A program made the translations under genes and the position numbers. The notes under the pieces are model-generated. The model did no database searches. It was not told where the DNA came from and saw nothing but the letters and a program-made list of their open reading frames with translations. Positions 17,942 to 26,841 of a DNA stretch of 64,000 nt are shown piece by piece. Source of the stretch: Burkholderiales bacterium (GTDB lineage Bacteria > Pseudomonadota > Gammaproteobacteria > Burkholderiales > Burkholderiaceae_C); assembly GCA_016223165.1 (NCBI GenBank), contig JACRPO010000021.1:244286-308285 (forward strand). Direction: 5' to 3'. Each line of letters opens with the position of its first letter. Position 1 is the first letter of the stretch.

Positions 17942-18783
17942 GCGCAGCGGTGGCTGGAGCCTCGGCAACCCAGGCCGTCGTCGCCGACGGCGTCGACAAG
18001 ACCTACCCCGACGGCACGCATGCCCTGCAGCCGGTGCACCTGGAGGTGACCGAGGGCGAGTTCGTCACGCTGCTCGGGCCCTCCGGCTGCGGCAAGAGCA
18101 CGCTGCTCAAGCTCGTGGCCGGCCTGCTGGACATGGACGGCGGCACGCTCAACCTCTGGGGCCGGCCACCCGCCGAGCTCAAGCAGAGCGGCCGCAGGCT
18201 CGCCTTCGTCTTCCAGTCGCCGACCCTCATGCCCTGGGCCGACGTGCGCGGCAACGTGCGCCTGCCGCTCGAGCTGGCTGGCGTGCCCTCGGCCGAAGGG
18301 GACAAGCGCGTCGAGGAGGCGCTGGCGCTCGTCGGCCTGACGCGGTTCGCGACCTCGCTGCCGAACATGCTCTCGGGCGGCATGCAGATGCGCGTGTCGA
18401 TCGCGCGCGCGCTCGTCGTGCATCCGCAGCTGCTGCTGATGGACGAGCCCTTCGGCGCGCTCGACGAATTCACCCGCCACAAGCTCGATGCGGAGCTGCT
18501 CGATCTGTGGCGCAGCCAGGGCCTGACGGTGGTCTTCGTCACGCACAGCATCTCGGAGGCCGTCTTCCTCTCGCAGCGCGTGGTGATGATGGCGGCGCGG
18601 CCCGGGCGCATCACCGACGAGGTGGTGATCGACGAGCCGTACCCGCGCACGCGCGAGTTCATGGTCACGGCGCGCTTCGCCGGTTATGCCAAGCGCCTGC
18701 AGGACAGCCTGCACCGCGCCAGCGGCGGCCTGGAGGAAGGCGCTGCCGTCGACGCCGGCGAGGACGAGGAGGCTGCATCGTGA
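17938..18783 (+). CDS. ABC transporter ATP-binding protein (TauB/SsuB-like), 281 aa
   Basis: Translation probably begins at TTG 17938, overlapping the previous stop as TTGA; GTG at 17950 is an alternative. Walker A GPSGCGKST, signature LSGGMQMRVSIARAL, Walker B LLLMDEPFGALDEFT and switch His in VVFVTHSISEAVFLS are all intact. The C-terminal extension ends in an acidic stretch (DAGEDEEAAS). Energises uptake with the 18780 permease. Confidence 0.92.
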   Translation: MSAAVAGASATQAVVADGVDKTYPDGTHALQPVHLEVTEGEFVTLLGPSGCGKSTLLKLVAGLLDMDGGTLNLWGRPPAELKQSGRRLAFVFQSPTLMPWADVRGNVRLPLELAGVPSAEGDKRVEEALALVGLTRFATSLPNMLSGGMQMRVSIARALVVHPQLLLMDEPFGALDEFTRHKLDAELLDLWRSQGLTVVFVTHSISEAVFLSQRVVMMAARPGRITDEVVIDEPYPRTREFMVTARFAGYAKRLQDSLHRASGGLEEGAAVDAGEDEEAAS

Positions 18784-19598
18784 ACGCCGGTGCCGCGCAG
18801 AGGCTGAAGGTCTCGCAGCGCCAGCGCGTCCAGCGCGTGGCCTATCCGCTGGTCTTCGCCGTCATCCTCGTCGCCGCCTGGCAGGGGCTCGTCGTCGGCC
18901 TCGAGCTCAAGCCTTACCTCGTGCCCTCGCCGCTGCTGATGATGAAGACGCTCGTCACCCACTTCGGCGCCTTCATGCTGGCGCTGTCGGTGACGCTGAA
19001 GGTGACGGTGCTGGCCTTCGTCGTGGCGGTGGCGGTGGGCGTGGCGGTGTCGTTCCTGTTCGTGCAGAGCCGGCTCGTCGAGACGACGCTCTTCCCCTAC
19101 GCCATCCTGCTGCAGGTGACGCCCATCGTCGCGGTGGCGCCGCTCATCATCATCTGGGTCAAGAACCCGACGGCGGCGATGGTGCTGTGCGCGGCGCTGG
19201 TGGCGCTGTTCCCGATCATCGCCAACACCACGCTCGGGCTGCGCAGCGTCGACCCCGACCTGCAGGCCTACTTCAAGATGAACGGCGCCACGCGCTGGCA
19301 GACGCTGCGAAGGCTGCGCATCCCGAGCGCGCTGCCGTACTTCTTCGGCGGCCTGCGCATCTCCAGCGGCCTGGCGCTCATCGGTGCCGTCGTGGCCGAG
19401 TTCGTCGCCGGCACGGGTGGCACCGGCGCGGGGCTGGCCTACCAGGTGCTGCAGGCGGGCTTCATGCTCGACATCCCGCGCATGTTCGCGGCGCTGCTGC
19501 TCATCTCGCTCACCGGTGTCGCGCTGTTCGTGGTCATGGCCTGGCTGACGCGGCGCTACATCGGCCGCTGGCACGCGAGCGAAACGTCCAGGGATTGA
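18780..19598 (+). CDS. ABC transporter permease (TauC/SsuC-like), 272 aa
   Basis: GTG start at 18780 overlaps the ATPase stop (GTGA). Six membrane segments with the BPD EAA loop (YFKMNGATRWQTLRRLRIPSALPY) and GLRISSGLALIGAVVAEF typical of TauC/SsuC permeases. Forms the inner-membrane channel of the importer. Confidence 0.92.
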   Translation: MNAGAAQRLKVSQRQRVQRVAYPLVFAVILVAAWQGLVVGLELKPYLVPSPLLMMKTLVTHFGAFMLALSVTLKVTVLAFVVAVAVGVAVSFLFVQSRLVETTLFPYAILLQVTPIVAVAPLIIIWVKNPTAAMVLCAALVALFPIIANTTLGLRSVDPDLQAYFKMNGATRWQTLRRLRIPSALPYFFGGLRISSGLALIGAVVAEFVAGTGGTGAGLAYQVLQAGFMLDIPRMFAALLLISLTGVALFVVMAWLTRRYIGRWHASETSRD

Positions 19599-19609
19599 CG
19601 ACCGGATCG

Positions 19610-21034
19610 ATGAGCGGATCGATGCCCGCCGCCATGCGACACGACGTCGATTCGCTGCGCGCCGCCTTGCCGGCGCTCGACTGGACGACCGACCCGCAGC
19701 GCCTGGCGCTGCTCTCGCGCGACTTCGCGTGGTTCAGCCCCATCCTGAAGGCCGAGCTCGAGGGCAAGGCGGCCGACATCGCCGTGCGCCCGCGCGACGA
19801 GGCCGAGCTGAAGCAGCTCGTGGGCGAATGCGCGCGCCGCGCCATCCCGCTCACGCTGCGCGGCGCCGCCACCGGCAACTACGGCCAATGCACGCCCGTG
19901 CAGGGCGGCGTGCTCGTCGACATGGGCGGGCTCGACCGCATCGTCTGGCAGCGCGGCGGGGTTGTGCGCGCACAGGCGGGCATCCGCCTGGCGGAGCTCG
20001 AGCGGCGGGTACGCGAGCCGGGCTACGAGCTGCGCTGCATGCCCTCGACCTTCCGCGTCGCGACGCTCGGCGGGCTGTTCGCGGGCGGCTTCGGCGGTGT
20101 CGGCTCGATCACCTACGGGCCCATTGCCTCGCCGGGCAACGTGCTGGGCGTGGGCGCGCTCTCGGTGGAGGCCGGGCCGCAGGTGCTGGAACTGCGCGGC
20201 GCCGAGGCGCTGGCGCTGCACCACACCTGGGGCACGACCGGCATCGTGCTCGAGGTCGAACTGGCGCTGGCGCCGGCGCAGACGTGGATCGAGCTCGTCG
20301 TCGTCTTCGATGGCAGCTTCGACGCCGCGCTCGACTTCGGCGATGCGCTGGCCGCCGCGCCGGGCCTCCCCAAGCGCAACGTGGCCGCGCTCGCCTGGCC
20401 GGTGCCCGGCTTCATCGCGAAGTGGGAGCGCGCCTTTCCGCCCGGGCACGACGCGGTGCTCGCCGTCGTCGCCGAGGCGGCCGAGCCGGCCGTGCGCGAG
20501 CTGGCCGCGCGCTTCGGCGGCCGCGTCACGCACCGCGCCGAGAGCGCCGAGGCGCAGCGCCGCAACCAGACCATCCTCGAGATGTGCTGGAACCACAGCA
20601 CTCTGCATGCGCTGAAGGCTGACGCCGGCCGCACCTACTTGCAGTGCAGCTTCACGGCCGGCCGGCATCTCGAGCAGGTGCGGGCGGTGCACGGCCTGTT
20701 CGGAAGGGGCGGGAGCGGCGAGCGTGGCGGGAGCGACGAGAGCGGCGGGCAGGCCGAGGTGCTGATGCACGTCGAATTCATCCGCAGCCTGGACGGCGCC
20801 CTCATCTGCACGGCGCTGCCGCTGGTGCGCTACACGGGCGAGCTTAGGCTGCAGGAAATCATCGACGGCTATCGCGCGCTCGGCGTGCGCGTGAACAATC
20901 CCCACCACAAGCATGTCGAGGACGGCCGCTTCGGTGGCACGCTACCGCCTGGGGCCGCCTCGGCCAAGCGCCGGCTGGACCCGTTGGGCCTGCTGAACCC
21001 GGGCAAACTACGCGTGTGGCCGATACCGGGTTGA
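19610..21034 (+). CDS. FAD-linked oxidase (GlcD/FAD_binding_4 family), 474 aa
   Basis: Candidate starts are ATG 19610, 19622 and 19634 within a small GGATCGATG repeat; the longest is given. The FAD-binding_4 fold is visible (DIAVRPRDEAELKQLVGECARRAIPLTLRGAATGNYGQ, GGVLVDMGGLDRI, MPSTFRVATLGGLFAGGFGGVGS, GTTGIVLEVELAL) and the C-terminus ends PLGLLNPGKLRVW, as in FAD-linked lactate/glycolate-type oxidases. Near 20700 a Gly/Ser-rich insert (GRGGSGERGGSDESGGQ) arises from short repeats. Probably oxidises a hydroxy acid made by the pathway of this cluster; substrate unknown. Confidence 0.87.
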   Translation: MSGSMPAAMRHDVDSLRAALPALDWTTDPQRLALLSRDFAWFSPILKAELEGKAADIAVRPRDEAELKQLVGECARRAIPLTLRGAATGNYGQCTPVQGGVLVDMGGLDRIVWQRGGVVRAQAGIRLAELERRVREPGYELRCMPSTFRVATLGGLFAGGFGGVGSITYGPIASPGNVLGVGALSVEAGPQVLELRGAEALALHHTWGTTGIVLEVELALAPAQTWIELVVVFDGSFDAALDFGDALAAAPGLPKRNVAALAWPVPGFIAKWERAFPPGHDAVLAVVAEAAEPAVRELAARFGGRVTHRAESAEAQRRNQTILEMCWNHSTLHALKADAGRTYLQCSFTAGRHLEQVRAVHGLFGRGGSGERGGSDESGGQAEVLMHVEFIRSLDGALICTALPLVRYTGELRLQEIIDGYRALGVRVNNPHHKHVEDGRFGGTLPPGAASAKRRLDPLGLLNPGKLRVWPIPG

Positions 21035-21089
21035 AGCCGGCGACCGCAGCCGCACCATCGACAGAGAACCCGCACCGCGAGACAAAGCC

Positions 21090-21971
21090 ATGGACCCCAC
21101 CGTTCTCGTCATCTTCGGCCCGCGCCCGCCCGAGGCGCCCGCCTTCCCCATCGTGCTCGATTCGCCGCATTCGGGCTTTCGCATGCCGCCCGACTTCGGC
21201 GCCGTGGCCACGGTGCAGGAGCTGCGCGACGGCGAGGACGCCTTCATCGACGAGCTCTACCTGCCGGCGGCCAAGATGGGCATTCCGCTGCTGACGGCGC
21301 AGTTCCCGCGCACCTACATCGACCCCAACCGCCACACCGCCGACATCGACCCGCACCTGATGGCCGAGCCGTGGCCGCACAAGACGATGGACAGCGGCAA
21401 GGCCGCCATCGGCAAGGCGCTGGTCTGGCGCACGCTCGACAAGGGCAAGCCCATCTACAACCGCAAGCTCGGCGTCGCCGAGGTGATGGGCCGCATCGAG
21501 CGCTACCACCAGCCCTACCACGACGCGCTGTGGGAGCTGATGGCCAACGCGCACACGCGCTTCGGCGTCGTCTATCACATCAACTGCCACTCGATGGGGC
21601 CGAACAGCAGCGTCGAGATCGAAGGCGTCGACGACCAGCCGCGGCCCGACTTCGTGCTCGGCGACCGCGACGGCACCACCTGCGAGCCCGCGTTCACCAA
21701 CTACATCGCCAAGTTCCTGCAGGGGCTGGGCTACACGGTGGCGATCAACAACCCCTTCAAGGGCGTGGAGCTGGTGCGCGCCTTCAGCGACCCCTCGGCC
21801 GGCCGCCACAGCCTGCAGCTCGAGGTCAACAAGCGCCTGTACATGCACACCGAGCGCATCGAGAAGCACGAGGGTTTCGCCAAGCTGCAGGGGCACCTGA
21901 TGCAGCTGATGCATGTGCTCGGCGAGCGCTTCGGCTATGCGCAGACGATGATCCGCCCGCGCCGCTCGTGA
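21090..21971 (+). CDS. N-formylglutamate amidohydrolase family protein, 293 aa
   Basis: Zinc-dependent amidohydrolase. Visible motifs: VLDSPHSGF near the N-terminus, PRTYIDPNRHTADID, VYHINCHSMGP and HSLQLEVNKRLYM, matching the FGase family, which releases formate and glutamate from N-formyl-glutamate or acts on related N-acyl amino acids. Starts ATG 21090 and overlaps the next reading frame by GTGA. Its place beside a hydantoinase-like and an aspartoacylase-like gene points to stepwise hydrolysis of an N-acylated amino compound rather than the histidine pathway, since no hut genes are present. Confidence 0.88.
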   Translation: MDPTVLVIFGPRPPEAPAFPIVLDSPHSGFRMPPDFGAVATVQELRDGEDAFIDELYLPAAKMGIPLLTAQFPRTYIDPNRHTADIDPHLMAEPWPHKTMDSGKAAIGKALVWRTLDKGKPIYNRKLGVAEVMGRIERYHQPYHDALWELMANAHTRFGVVYHINCHSMGPNSSVEIEGVDDQPRPDFVLGDRDGTTCEPAFTNYIAKFLQGLGYTVAINNPFKGVELVRAFSDPSAGRHSLQLEVNKRLYMHTERIEKHEGFAKLQGHLMQLMHVLGERFGYAQTMIRPRRS

Positions 21972-22033
21972 GCGCCGCGACGGCGCCGCAGTCCCCCGAG
22001 CCGCAGGCGGCACCGCCCGTGCCGGAGAAGAAG

Positions 22034-23023
22034 ATGCCCGCGAAGCCCGCCATCGAGCTGAAGGCGCCGCCCATCGAGCGCTGGCGCGAGGGCGGCACCG
22101 GCGTCGATTTCGTGCACGCCTGGGACTCGGGCCGCCCCGGCCCGCGCGTCATGATCCAGGCGTTGACGCATGGCAACGAGATCTGCGGCGCCATCGCGCT
22201 CGACTGGCTGCTCGAGCACATCGCCCGCACCGGCATGCGCCCGGCGCGCGGCCGCCTGATCCTCGCTTTCGCGAACGTCGCCGCCTACCAGCGCTTCGAC
22301 CCGGCGCACCCGTTCGCCAGCCGCTGCATCGACGAGGACCTCAACCGCGTCTGGGCCGACGAGGTGCTGCTCGGCGCGCGCGACTCCGCCGAACTGCGGC
22401 GCGCGCGCGAGCTGCGCCCCTTCGTCGACGCCACCGAGTGCCTGCTCGACCTTCATTCGATGAGCGAGCCTTGCGCGCCGCTGATGGTGTGCGGCACGCA
22501 GGACAAGAACGCCGCCTATGCGCGCGAGCTCGGCATGCCCGGGATCCTGCTCATCGACACCGGCCACCCGGCCGGCCTGCGCATGGTGGAGCGCGGCGCC
22601 TTCGGCCGGCCCGGCGGCCCGGACGACCCCGAAGCCCGGAAGCACCGCGCGCTGCTCATCGAGTGCGGCCAGCACTGGGAGCGCGCCAGCGCTGACGTGG
22701 CCATCGACGCCACCGTGCGCTTCCTCGGCCTCACCGGCCTGGCCGACGCGGGCTGGGTGCAGGCGCATGCGCGCCTGCCGCTGCCGAAGGAGCAGAGGCT
22801 CGTGCGCGTGACCGAGGCCGTGGTGGCGCGCAGCGGCGAGTTCAGGTTCCTCGTGCCGACCGTCGGTCTCTCGGTCATCGCAAAGGCCGGCACGCCGATC
22901 GCCCAGGACGGCGACCATGTCTTCGTGACGCCCTATGACGACACGGTGCTGGTGATGCCGGGCACGAACAACCTCAAGCCGGGCGGCACCGCAGTGAGGT
23001 TGGGGCGCTTCGAGCCCCTGTAG
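22034..23023 (+). CDS. Succinylglutamate desuccinylase/aspartoacylase-like M14 zinc hydrolase, 329 aa
   Basis: ATG 22034 is chosen because of a very good ribosome-binding site (GGAG, six bases spacing); a GTG at 21968 overlapping the previous stop would add 22 residues. Zinc ligands are visible as H and E of THGNEICG and H of LLDLHSM; the catalytic glutamate is in LLIECGQHW. Family members remove an acyl group from an N-acylated amino acid. Last gene of the 13.1-23.0 kb cluster. Confidence 0.88.
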   Translation: MPAKPAIELKAPPIERWREGGTGVDFVHAWDSGRPGPRVMIQALTHGNEICGAIALDWLLEHIARTGMRPARGRLILAFANVAAYQRFDPAHPFASRCIDEDLNRVWADEVLLGARDSAELRRARELRPFVDATECLLDLHSMSEPCAPLMVCGTQDKNAAYARELGMPGILLIDTGHPAGLRMVERGAFGRPGGPDDPEARKHRALLIECGQHWERASADVAIDATVRFLGLTGLADAGWVQAHARLPLPKEQRLVRVTEAVVARSGEFRFLVPTVGLSVIAKAGTPIAQDGDHVFVTPYDDTVLVMPGTNNLKPGGTAVRLGRFEPL

Positions 23024-23082
23024 GGCGAGGCTTCGGTCGCCCCGGCGGGGCGCCGCGCGCGCCGCGCCGGCCGTGCCGGCCG

Positions 23083-23127
23083 CACCGGCAGCACCGGCAG
23101 CACCGGCAGCACCGGCAGCACCGGCGA
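23083..23127. repeat. 9-bp tandem array (CACCGGCAG), 5 copies
   Basis: Four perfect CACCGGCAG units and one CACCGGCGA lie between the convergent hydrolase and DUF1097 genes. The array is noncoding and in the 3' space of both genes. Confidence 0.85.
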
Positions 23128-23160
23128 TAGGCCCGGCACGCCGGCATCCAGGCAACGAGC

Positions 23161-23682
23161 TCAGCGGCCGACCGGGCTGGCGGCCACGGGCGCCCTGGCG
23201 GGCTTGGTGAGCTTGCCGCCGATGAACTCCGAGAGCCAGCCGAAGGCGGCGCCGATGAAGATCGAGGCGATGGTCGGCACGATCGCCTTGACTGGGCTCA
23301 TGTCCTTGCCGAGCAGGATCAACCCGGCGACACAGGCAAAGCCGTAGACGCTGGCCGGAATCGTGCTCAGCAGGCCGACATGCGCGGCCAGCACGATGAC
23401 TGCCGCACCGATGCCGACGGCCACCGGCGCGGCCAGCGCGCCCAGACCACCCAGCTGGCCGGCAAGCATCACCGACAGCATGCCGACGACGGCGCCGAAG
23501 GACATGCAGACCACGGTCTTCGTGGCGCCCTCGGTCTTGCCCCCGTTGTTGTAGAAGCAGGCCCAGGCGACGAACGCCTGCCAGATCTGCACGCCCAGCG
23601 CCGCCAGCGGCCCCAGGAACAGCCAGGTCGCGACGACGGCCAGGCCGCCGATCGACAGGGTCAACGCAATCAACAGGCTCAT
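23161..23682 (-). CDS. DUF1097-family membrane protein, 173 aa
   Basis: Start MSLLIALTLSIGG at 23682 has GAGGAG nine bases upstream; an ATG at 23691 sits on the Shine-Dalgarno itself and is less likely. About five membrane segments with the family motif WQAFVAWACFYNNGGKTEGA, followed by VCMSFGAVVGML and YGFACVAGLILLGKDMSPV. DUF1097 proteins are small inner-membrane proteins of unknown function. The gene stands alone. Confidence 0.85.
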   Translation of the reverse strand: MSLLIALTLSIGGLAVVATWLFLGPLAALGVQIWQAFVAWACFYNNGGKTEGATKTVVCMSFGAVVGMLSVMLAGQLGGLGALAAPVAVGIGAAVIVLAAHVGLLSTIPASVYGFACVAGLILLGKDMSPVKAIVPTIASIFIGAAFGWLSEFIGGKLTKPARAPVAASPVGR

Positions 23683-24029
23683 GATGGTCATCTCCTCGCA
23701 GTTGTCGTGGAAGTGCACGTGTGCCGCGCGTTGTGCCGACCCGTCGGGCTGTCGGCTGTTGGCGGCGATGCGGATCTTTGGGGATGCCCGCCACCGCAGC
23801 CAGCCAGAGGAAGTCCGGCGCGCGCCGCGCACTGGCTCGAATTGGTGCAAGGGTTTGCGCGCACGCCGATCCGGATCGGCACAGGCGGCGGTGCGGCGAT
23901 GCGCGCTCCCGGCGCGCCGGCGCGATCGGCTTCGCAGCGAGTCCTCGCGGCCAGCGAGGCCAGCGAGGCCAGCGCGGCCAGCCGGCCAGTGGCCGCGCCG
24001 CGCCGACAGCGCAAGTACCTGCGGACTCG
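23683..24029. promoter_or_regulatory. Gene-free 347-bp region with palindrome and 9-bp repeats
   Basis: Probable promoter region of the DUF1097 gene and 3' flank of the PEP-CTERM gene. It holds a perfect 16-bp palindrome GCCGATCCGGATCGGC at 23865-23880 (possible operator) and a four-copy 9-bp array (GAGGCCAGC) at 23947-23982. No coding sequence was supported. Confidence 0.5.
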
Positions 24030-24623
24030 CTAGCGCCGGCGGTGCCTGCGGACCATCACGAGGCCGCCGAGTCCGGCAAGCGCCAGTCCCAGCGCCGAAG
24101 GCTCGGGTACGCTCGTGGGTGCGGCGGTCCAGACGGCGATGGTGATGTCGTTCTTCGGCGTCGTGTCGAAGCCCGCGCCGATGATGCCGCCGGAGCCGGC
24201 GCGGTCGCCCGGCTCGGCCACGGTGTTGGTGGTCGTCGCGAGGTTGAAGTCGACCGGGGTCAGCGGCTCCGGGCCGTAGATCGTCGAGACGATGCAGGCG
24301 CCGGCCAGCGTGCAGCCGCGCGTCAGGCTCGGCGTCGTGTCGAACAGGCCGGAGAACACCTGGTCGAGCAGGGCCTGCGCCGCCGCGCCCGCGTCATCGG
24401 CGTTGTTGAAGGTGAACTGCGTGCAGTTCAGCTGCAGCGAGTTGCAGCTGCCGTCCTGGAAGCTCACGTCGTAGAGCGCGCCGTTGACGAGCACGCCGCT
24501 CGCGCCGGTGAGCAGCCCACCCTCCACGCGCAGCAGCACTTCGGCATGCGCCGGCGCGCCGAGCAGCCCGGCGCAGAACCCGAGGCCGGCCAGCAGGCCG
24601 CGAACGGATGGCCACTTCATCAT
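24030..24623 (-). CDS. PEP-CTERM sorting-signal exported protein, 197 aa
   Basis: The ATG at 24623 has AGGAG six bases upstream. An N-terminal signal peptide (MMKWPSVRGLLAGLGFCAGL...AHA) is followed by a secreted domain with four cysteines (SCNSLQLNC, RGCTLAGAC) and a C-terminal VPEPSALGLALAGLGG plus RRHRRR, the classic PEP-CTERM signal recognised by exosortase/EpsH systems. Such proteins go to the cell surface or extracellular matrix. No exosortase is in this window. Function of the secreted domain is unknown. Confidence 0.9.
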   Translation of the reverse strand: MMKWPSVRGLLAGLGFCAGLLGAPAHAEVLLRVEGGLLTGASGVLVNGALYDVSFQDGSCNSLQLNCTQFTFNNADDAGAAAQALLDQVFSGLFDTTPSLTRGCTLAGACIVSTIYGPEPLTPVDFNLATTTNTVAEPGDRAGSGGIIGAGFDTTPKNDITIAVWTAAPTSVPEPSALGLALAGLGGLVMVRRHRRR

Positions 24624-24745
24624 CGACTTCTCCTGGTGGGGTCTTGCTGCCGTCCGCACGCGCACACACTTCCCGTGCCGGCTCCTGGCGCGAACGAGGC
24701 TACGCCCGTGCGCGGCGGGAGCCAAGCGTCGACCCACTCGCAGCG

Positions 24746-24762
24746 CCCCCGGTTCAGGGGGG
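24746..24762. terminator. GC hairpin downstream of DUF1697 gene
   Basis: CCCCC-GGTTCA-GGGGG stem-loop between the DUF1697 stop (24820, minus strand) and the PEP-CTERM start. No U-tract follows; it is a possible terminator or stabiliser. Confidence 0.4.
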
Positions 24763-24801
24763 TCGCGTGCGCCGCGGAGCGCAACACGGGCATCCGTTTG
24801 T

Positions 24802-24825
24802 CCAGAGCCTGTGAATGAATCAGCC
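24802..24825. repeat. Short dispersed repeat overlapping a stop codon
   Basis: CAGAGCCTGTGAATGAATCAGCCG occurs here and again at 30219-30242 (24 bp identical); 12-bp parts recur at about 6896 and 30369. Here it supplies the stop codon of the DUF1697 gene. Confidence 0.7.
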
Positions 24826-25371
24826 GACGAGCGCAAGCAGCTTCAGCGTCGTCGCCCAGTTGCGCGTCGTCGCGGCCCTGCCCGCCTTGCCGAGCAGCGC
24901 CGCGCCGGCCTTGCTTTCGAGGATGCCGCCGGCGCAATGCAGATAGGCGGCGTGGCTGCCGAGCAGGAACTGCTCGGGCGGCCGGACGAGCGCCGCGACG
25001 GCCGACAGACCCGCCAGCGCAGCGGCGTCCGGCGCAAAGGCCACGAGCAGGCGCGCGGGGTCGAAGCCCGGCTCGGCGGCGGCGTCCCGAGCCAACGTGT
25101 TCCCGGCCACGATCGCCGCCAGCTCGTTGGCCGACTTCACGATCACCGGCACCTCGACCTTCAGATGCATGGCCAGGCCCTCGGCGATCGCCTGCGCATG
25201 CTTCTTCGCCTGGCCTTTGCCGGCCGCATGGAAGACGGCATTGCCGCTGTTCAACAGGGTCGTCACGCGCGTGTAGCCGAGCCCGGCCATCAGCGCGCGC
25301 CAATCGGCCATCGGCACGCGCTTGGCGCCGCCGACATTCACGCCGCGCAGCAGGGCCACGAAGGCAGGCAT
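24820..25371 (-). CDS. DUF1697-family protein, 183 aa
   Basis: The start MPAFVALLRGVNVGG at 25371 is the conserved family start and has GAGG upstream. Further family motifs: LLNSGNAVFHA, FLLGSHAAYLHCAGGI and a C-terminal TTRNWATTLKLLAL. DUF1697 proteins are small cytosolic alpha/beta proteins of unknown biochemical role. The natural C-terminus appears to run into the dispersed repeat at 24802-24825. Confidence 0.88.
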   Translation of the reverse strand: MPAFVALLRGVNVGGAKRVPMADWRALMAGLGYTRVTTLLNSGNAVFHAAGKGQAKKHAQAIAEGLAMHLKVEVPVIVKSANELAAIVAGNTLARDAAAEPGFDPARLLVAFAPDAAALAGLSAVAALVRPPEQFLLGSHAAYLHCAGGILESKAGAALLGKAGRAATTRNWATTLKLLALVG

Positions 25372-25526
25372 GGGGCGCCTCGTTGCACGCCGAGGGGGGT
25401 CAGCCGCGCGGCCGCCGCGCGGACCGGCATACGGCGCTGCCGGTCCGCACCGCAAAAGCCGTGAAGCGCATCGTCACGCCGTCGGCGACTGCCGCGTGGT
25501 CGTTGAGGGCGTCGTGCCGCCGGCGC

Positions 25527-26132
25527 TCAGAGGTCCGGCGCGTAGCGCTTCTCCATCGCCTCGCGCGTCTCGGGTGCGACGTGGATGCCGGTCTGGTCGC
25601 TGATCATCCTGCCGGCGGTCGGCAGCACGGTGCGGTCGACCTTCGCCGACTCTGCCCAGAGCCTGGAGCGCAGGAAGGCCTTGGCGCAGTGCAGGTAGGC
25701 GGCCGTCACGCAGACACGCACGACGAGCTTCGGCGTGCGGCGTTCGCTCGTGCAGGCGGCGATCTCTTCGGCGGCGGTGGAAAGCACGGCCGTGCCGTTG
25801 ACGCGCAGCGTCTCGTCGAAGCCCGGGATGAGGAAGAGCAGCCCCACCTGGCCCGTGGCGACGATGTTCTCGAACGAGTCGAGCCGGTTGTTGCCCGGCG
25901 CGTCCGGAATCAGCAGGTTCCCCGCCGGCGTCACCTTGACGAAGCCCGGATCGCCGCCGCGTGGCGAGGCGTCGGTGCGGTGCTCGCGGTCGCAGCTGGA
26001 GAGGACGAGGAACGGCGACAGCGCGATGAAGTTCCGGCAGTGCACGTCCAGCGCCGCGATCTCCTTCTTCGCGGCACGCTCCTGCGGCTGGGCATAGAGG
26101 CGGCGGAGGGCGTCGAGCGAGAGGATGTCCAT
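25527..26132 (-). CDS. Pyridoxamine 5'-phosphate oxidase-like flavin-binding protein, 201 aa
   Basis: Motifs: MDILSLDALRRLYAQP at the N-terminus, FLVLSSCDREHRTDASPRGGDPGFVKV, DSFENIVATGQVGLLFLIPGF, AAYLHCAKAFLRSRLW. This matches the split-barrel PNPOx-like group typified by mycobacterial MSMEG_1061 proteins, which bind FMN or F420. Likely a cytosolic oxidoreductase or flavin-binding protein of unknown substrate. It stands alone between DUF1697 and EcsC-like genes. Confidence 0.82.
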   Translation of the reverse strand: MDILSLDALRRLYAQPQERAAKKEIAALDVHCRNFIALSPFLVLSSCDREHRTDASPRGGDPGFVKVTPAGNLLIPDAPGNNRLDSFENIVATGQVGLLFLIPGFDETLRVNGTAVLSTAAEEIAACTSERRTPKLVVRVCVTAAYLHCAKAFLRSRLWAESAKVDRTVLPTAGRMISDQTGIHVAPETREAMEKRYAPDL

Positions 26133-26185
26133 GGCGTGGGCTTGTGCTGGGAGCAGGTGCTGGGGATGGGATGGAGGATCGGCGA

Positions 26186-26803
26186 TCAGCTCTCACCGGC
26201 GCCGTCGACCTCGATCTCGGCGCCGAAGAGCTCGATCGCCGTCTCGGCCACGCGCGAGGTCTCGTGATACGCGTAGGCGCCGACGCCGACCGCGCCGGCC
26301 ACCGGCAGCCAGCGCGCCACGCCCTTGCCGACGACGCGCTGGGTCAGGCGCAGCGCCAGCCGCCGGACAAGGTGCTGGATCAGTTGCGCCGAGGCCTTGC
26401 GCACGACGAAGCGCTCGCCGACACGTGCAACCAGGTCGCGGAAGGCCTGCAACGCGCTGTGCCGGAAGAGGCAGTAGAGCACCTGCTCCTGCGTGAGCCC
26501 CGACTTCTTGCCGTGCAGGGCGGCGATGTCGCTGACCAGCTGGATCTGGATCTTCCACACCAGGCGCAGCTCGGGCAGCAGCGTCAGCCAGCCGAGCGGG
26601 CCGGTGGGCAGGGCCAGCGAGCCCGCGGCCAGGGCAGCCTTCAGCGCCGCCTTGCGGGCCAGGCGGCGCGCGTCGTCGCCGGCCGCCGCGCTCTTGCGCA
26701 CCCGGGCCGGCGGGATGTTCCGCGCGAGGTCGAGGAGCGCCGGCGAGAGCAGGTCGACGGCCGGCAGGGCATCGTTCGGGTGGGGCGGCGGCATCGCTGT
26801 CAT
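26186..26803 (-). CDS. EcsC-family protein, 205 aa
   Basis: ATG 26803 or 26794 (MTAMPPPHP or MPPPHP). The body is alpha-helical with the EcsC hallmark WLTLLPELRLVWKIQIQLVSDIAALHGK and an amphipathic ALPVAGAVGVGAYAYHETSRVAETAIELF C-terminus broken by a Gly/Ala hinge. EcsC proteins are membrane-associated accessory proteins of uncertain role. Begins 38 bp downstream of the spermidine-synthase-like gene and may be co-transcribed with it. Confidence 0.8.
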   Translation of the reverse strand: MTAMPPPHPNDALPAVDLLSPALLDLARNIPPARVRKSAAAGDDARRLARKAALKAALAAGSLALPTGPLGWLTLLPELRLVWKIQIQLVSDIAALHGKKSGLTQEQVLYCLFRHSALQAFRDLVARVGERFVVRKASAQLIQHLVRRLALRLTQRVVGKGVARWLPVAGAVGVGAYAYHETSRVAETAIELFGAEIEVDGAGES

Positions 26804-26841
26804 CGTCGCGCGCAACCAGGCATTTGTGAAGACCTGGACTC

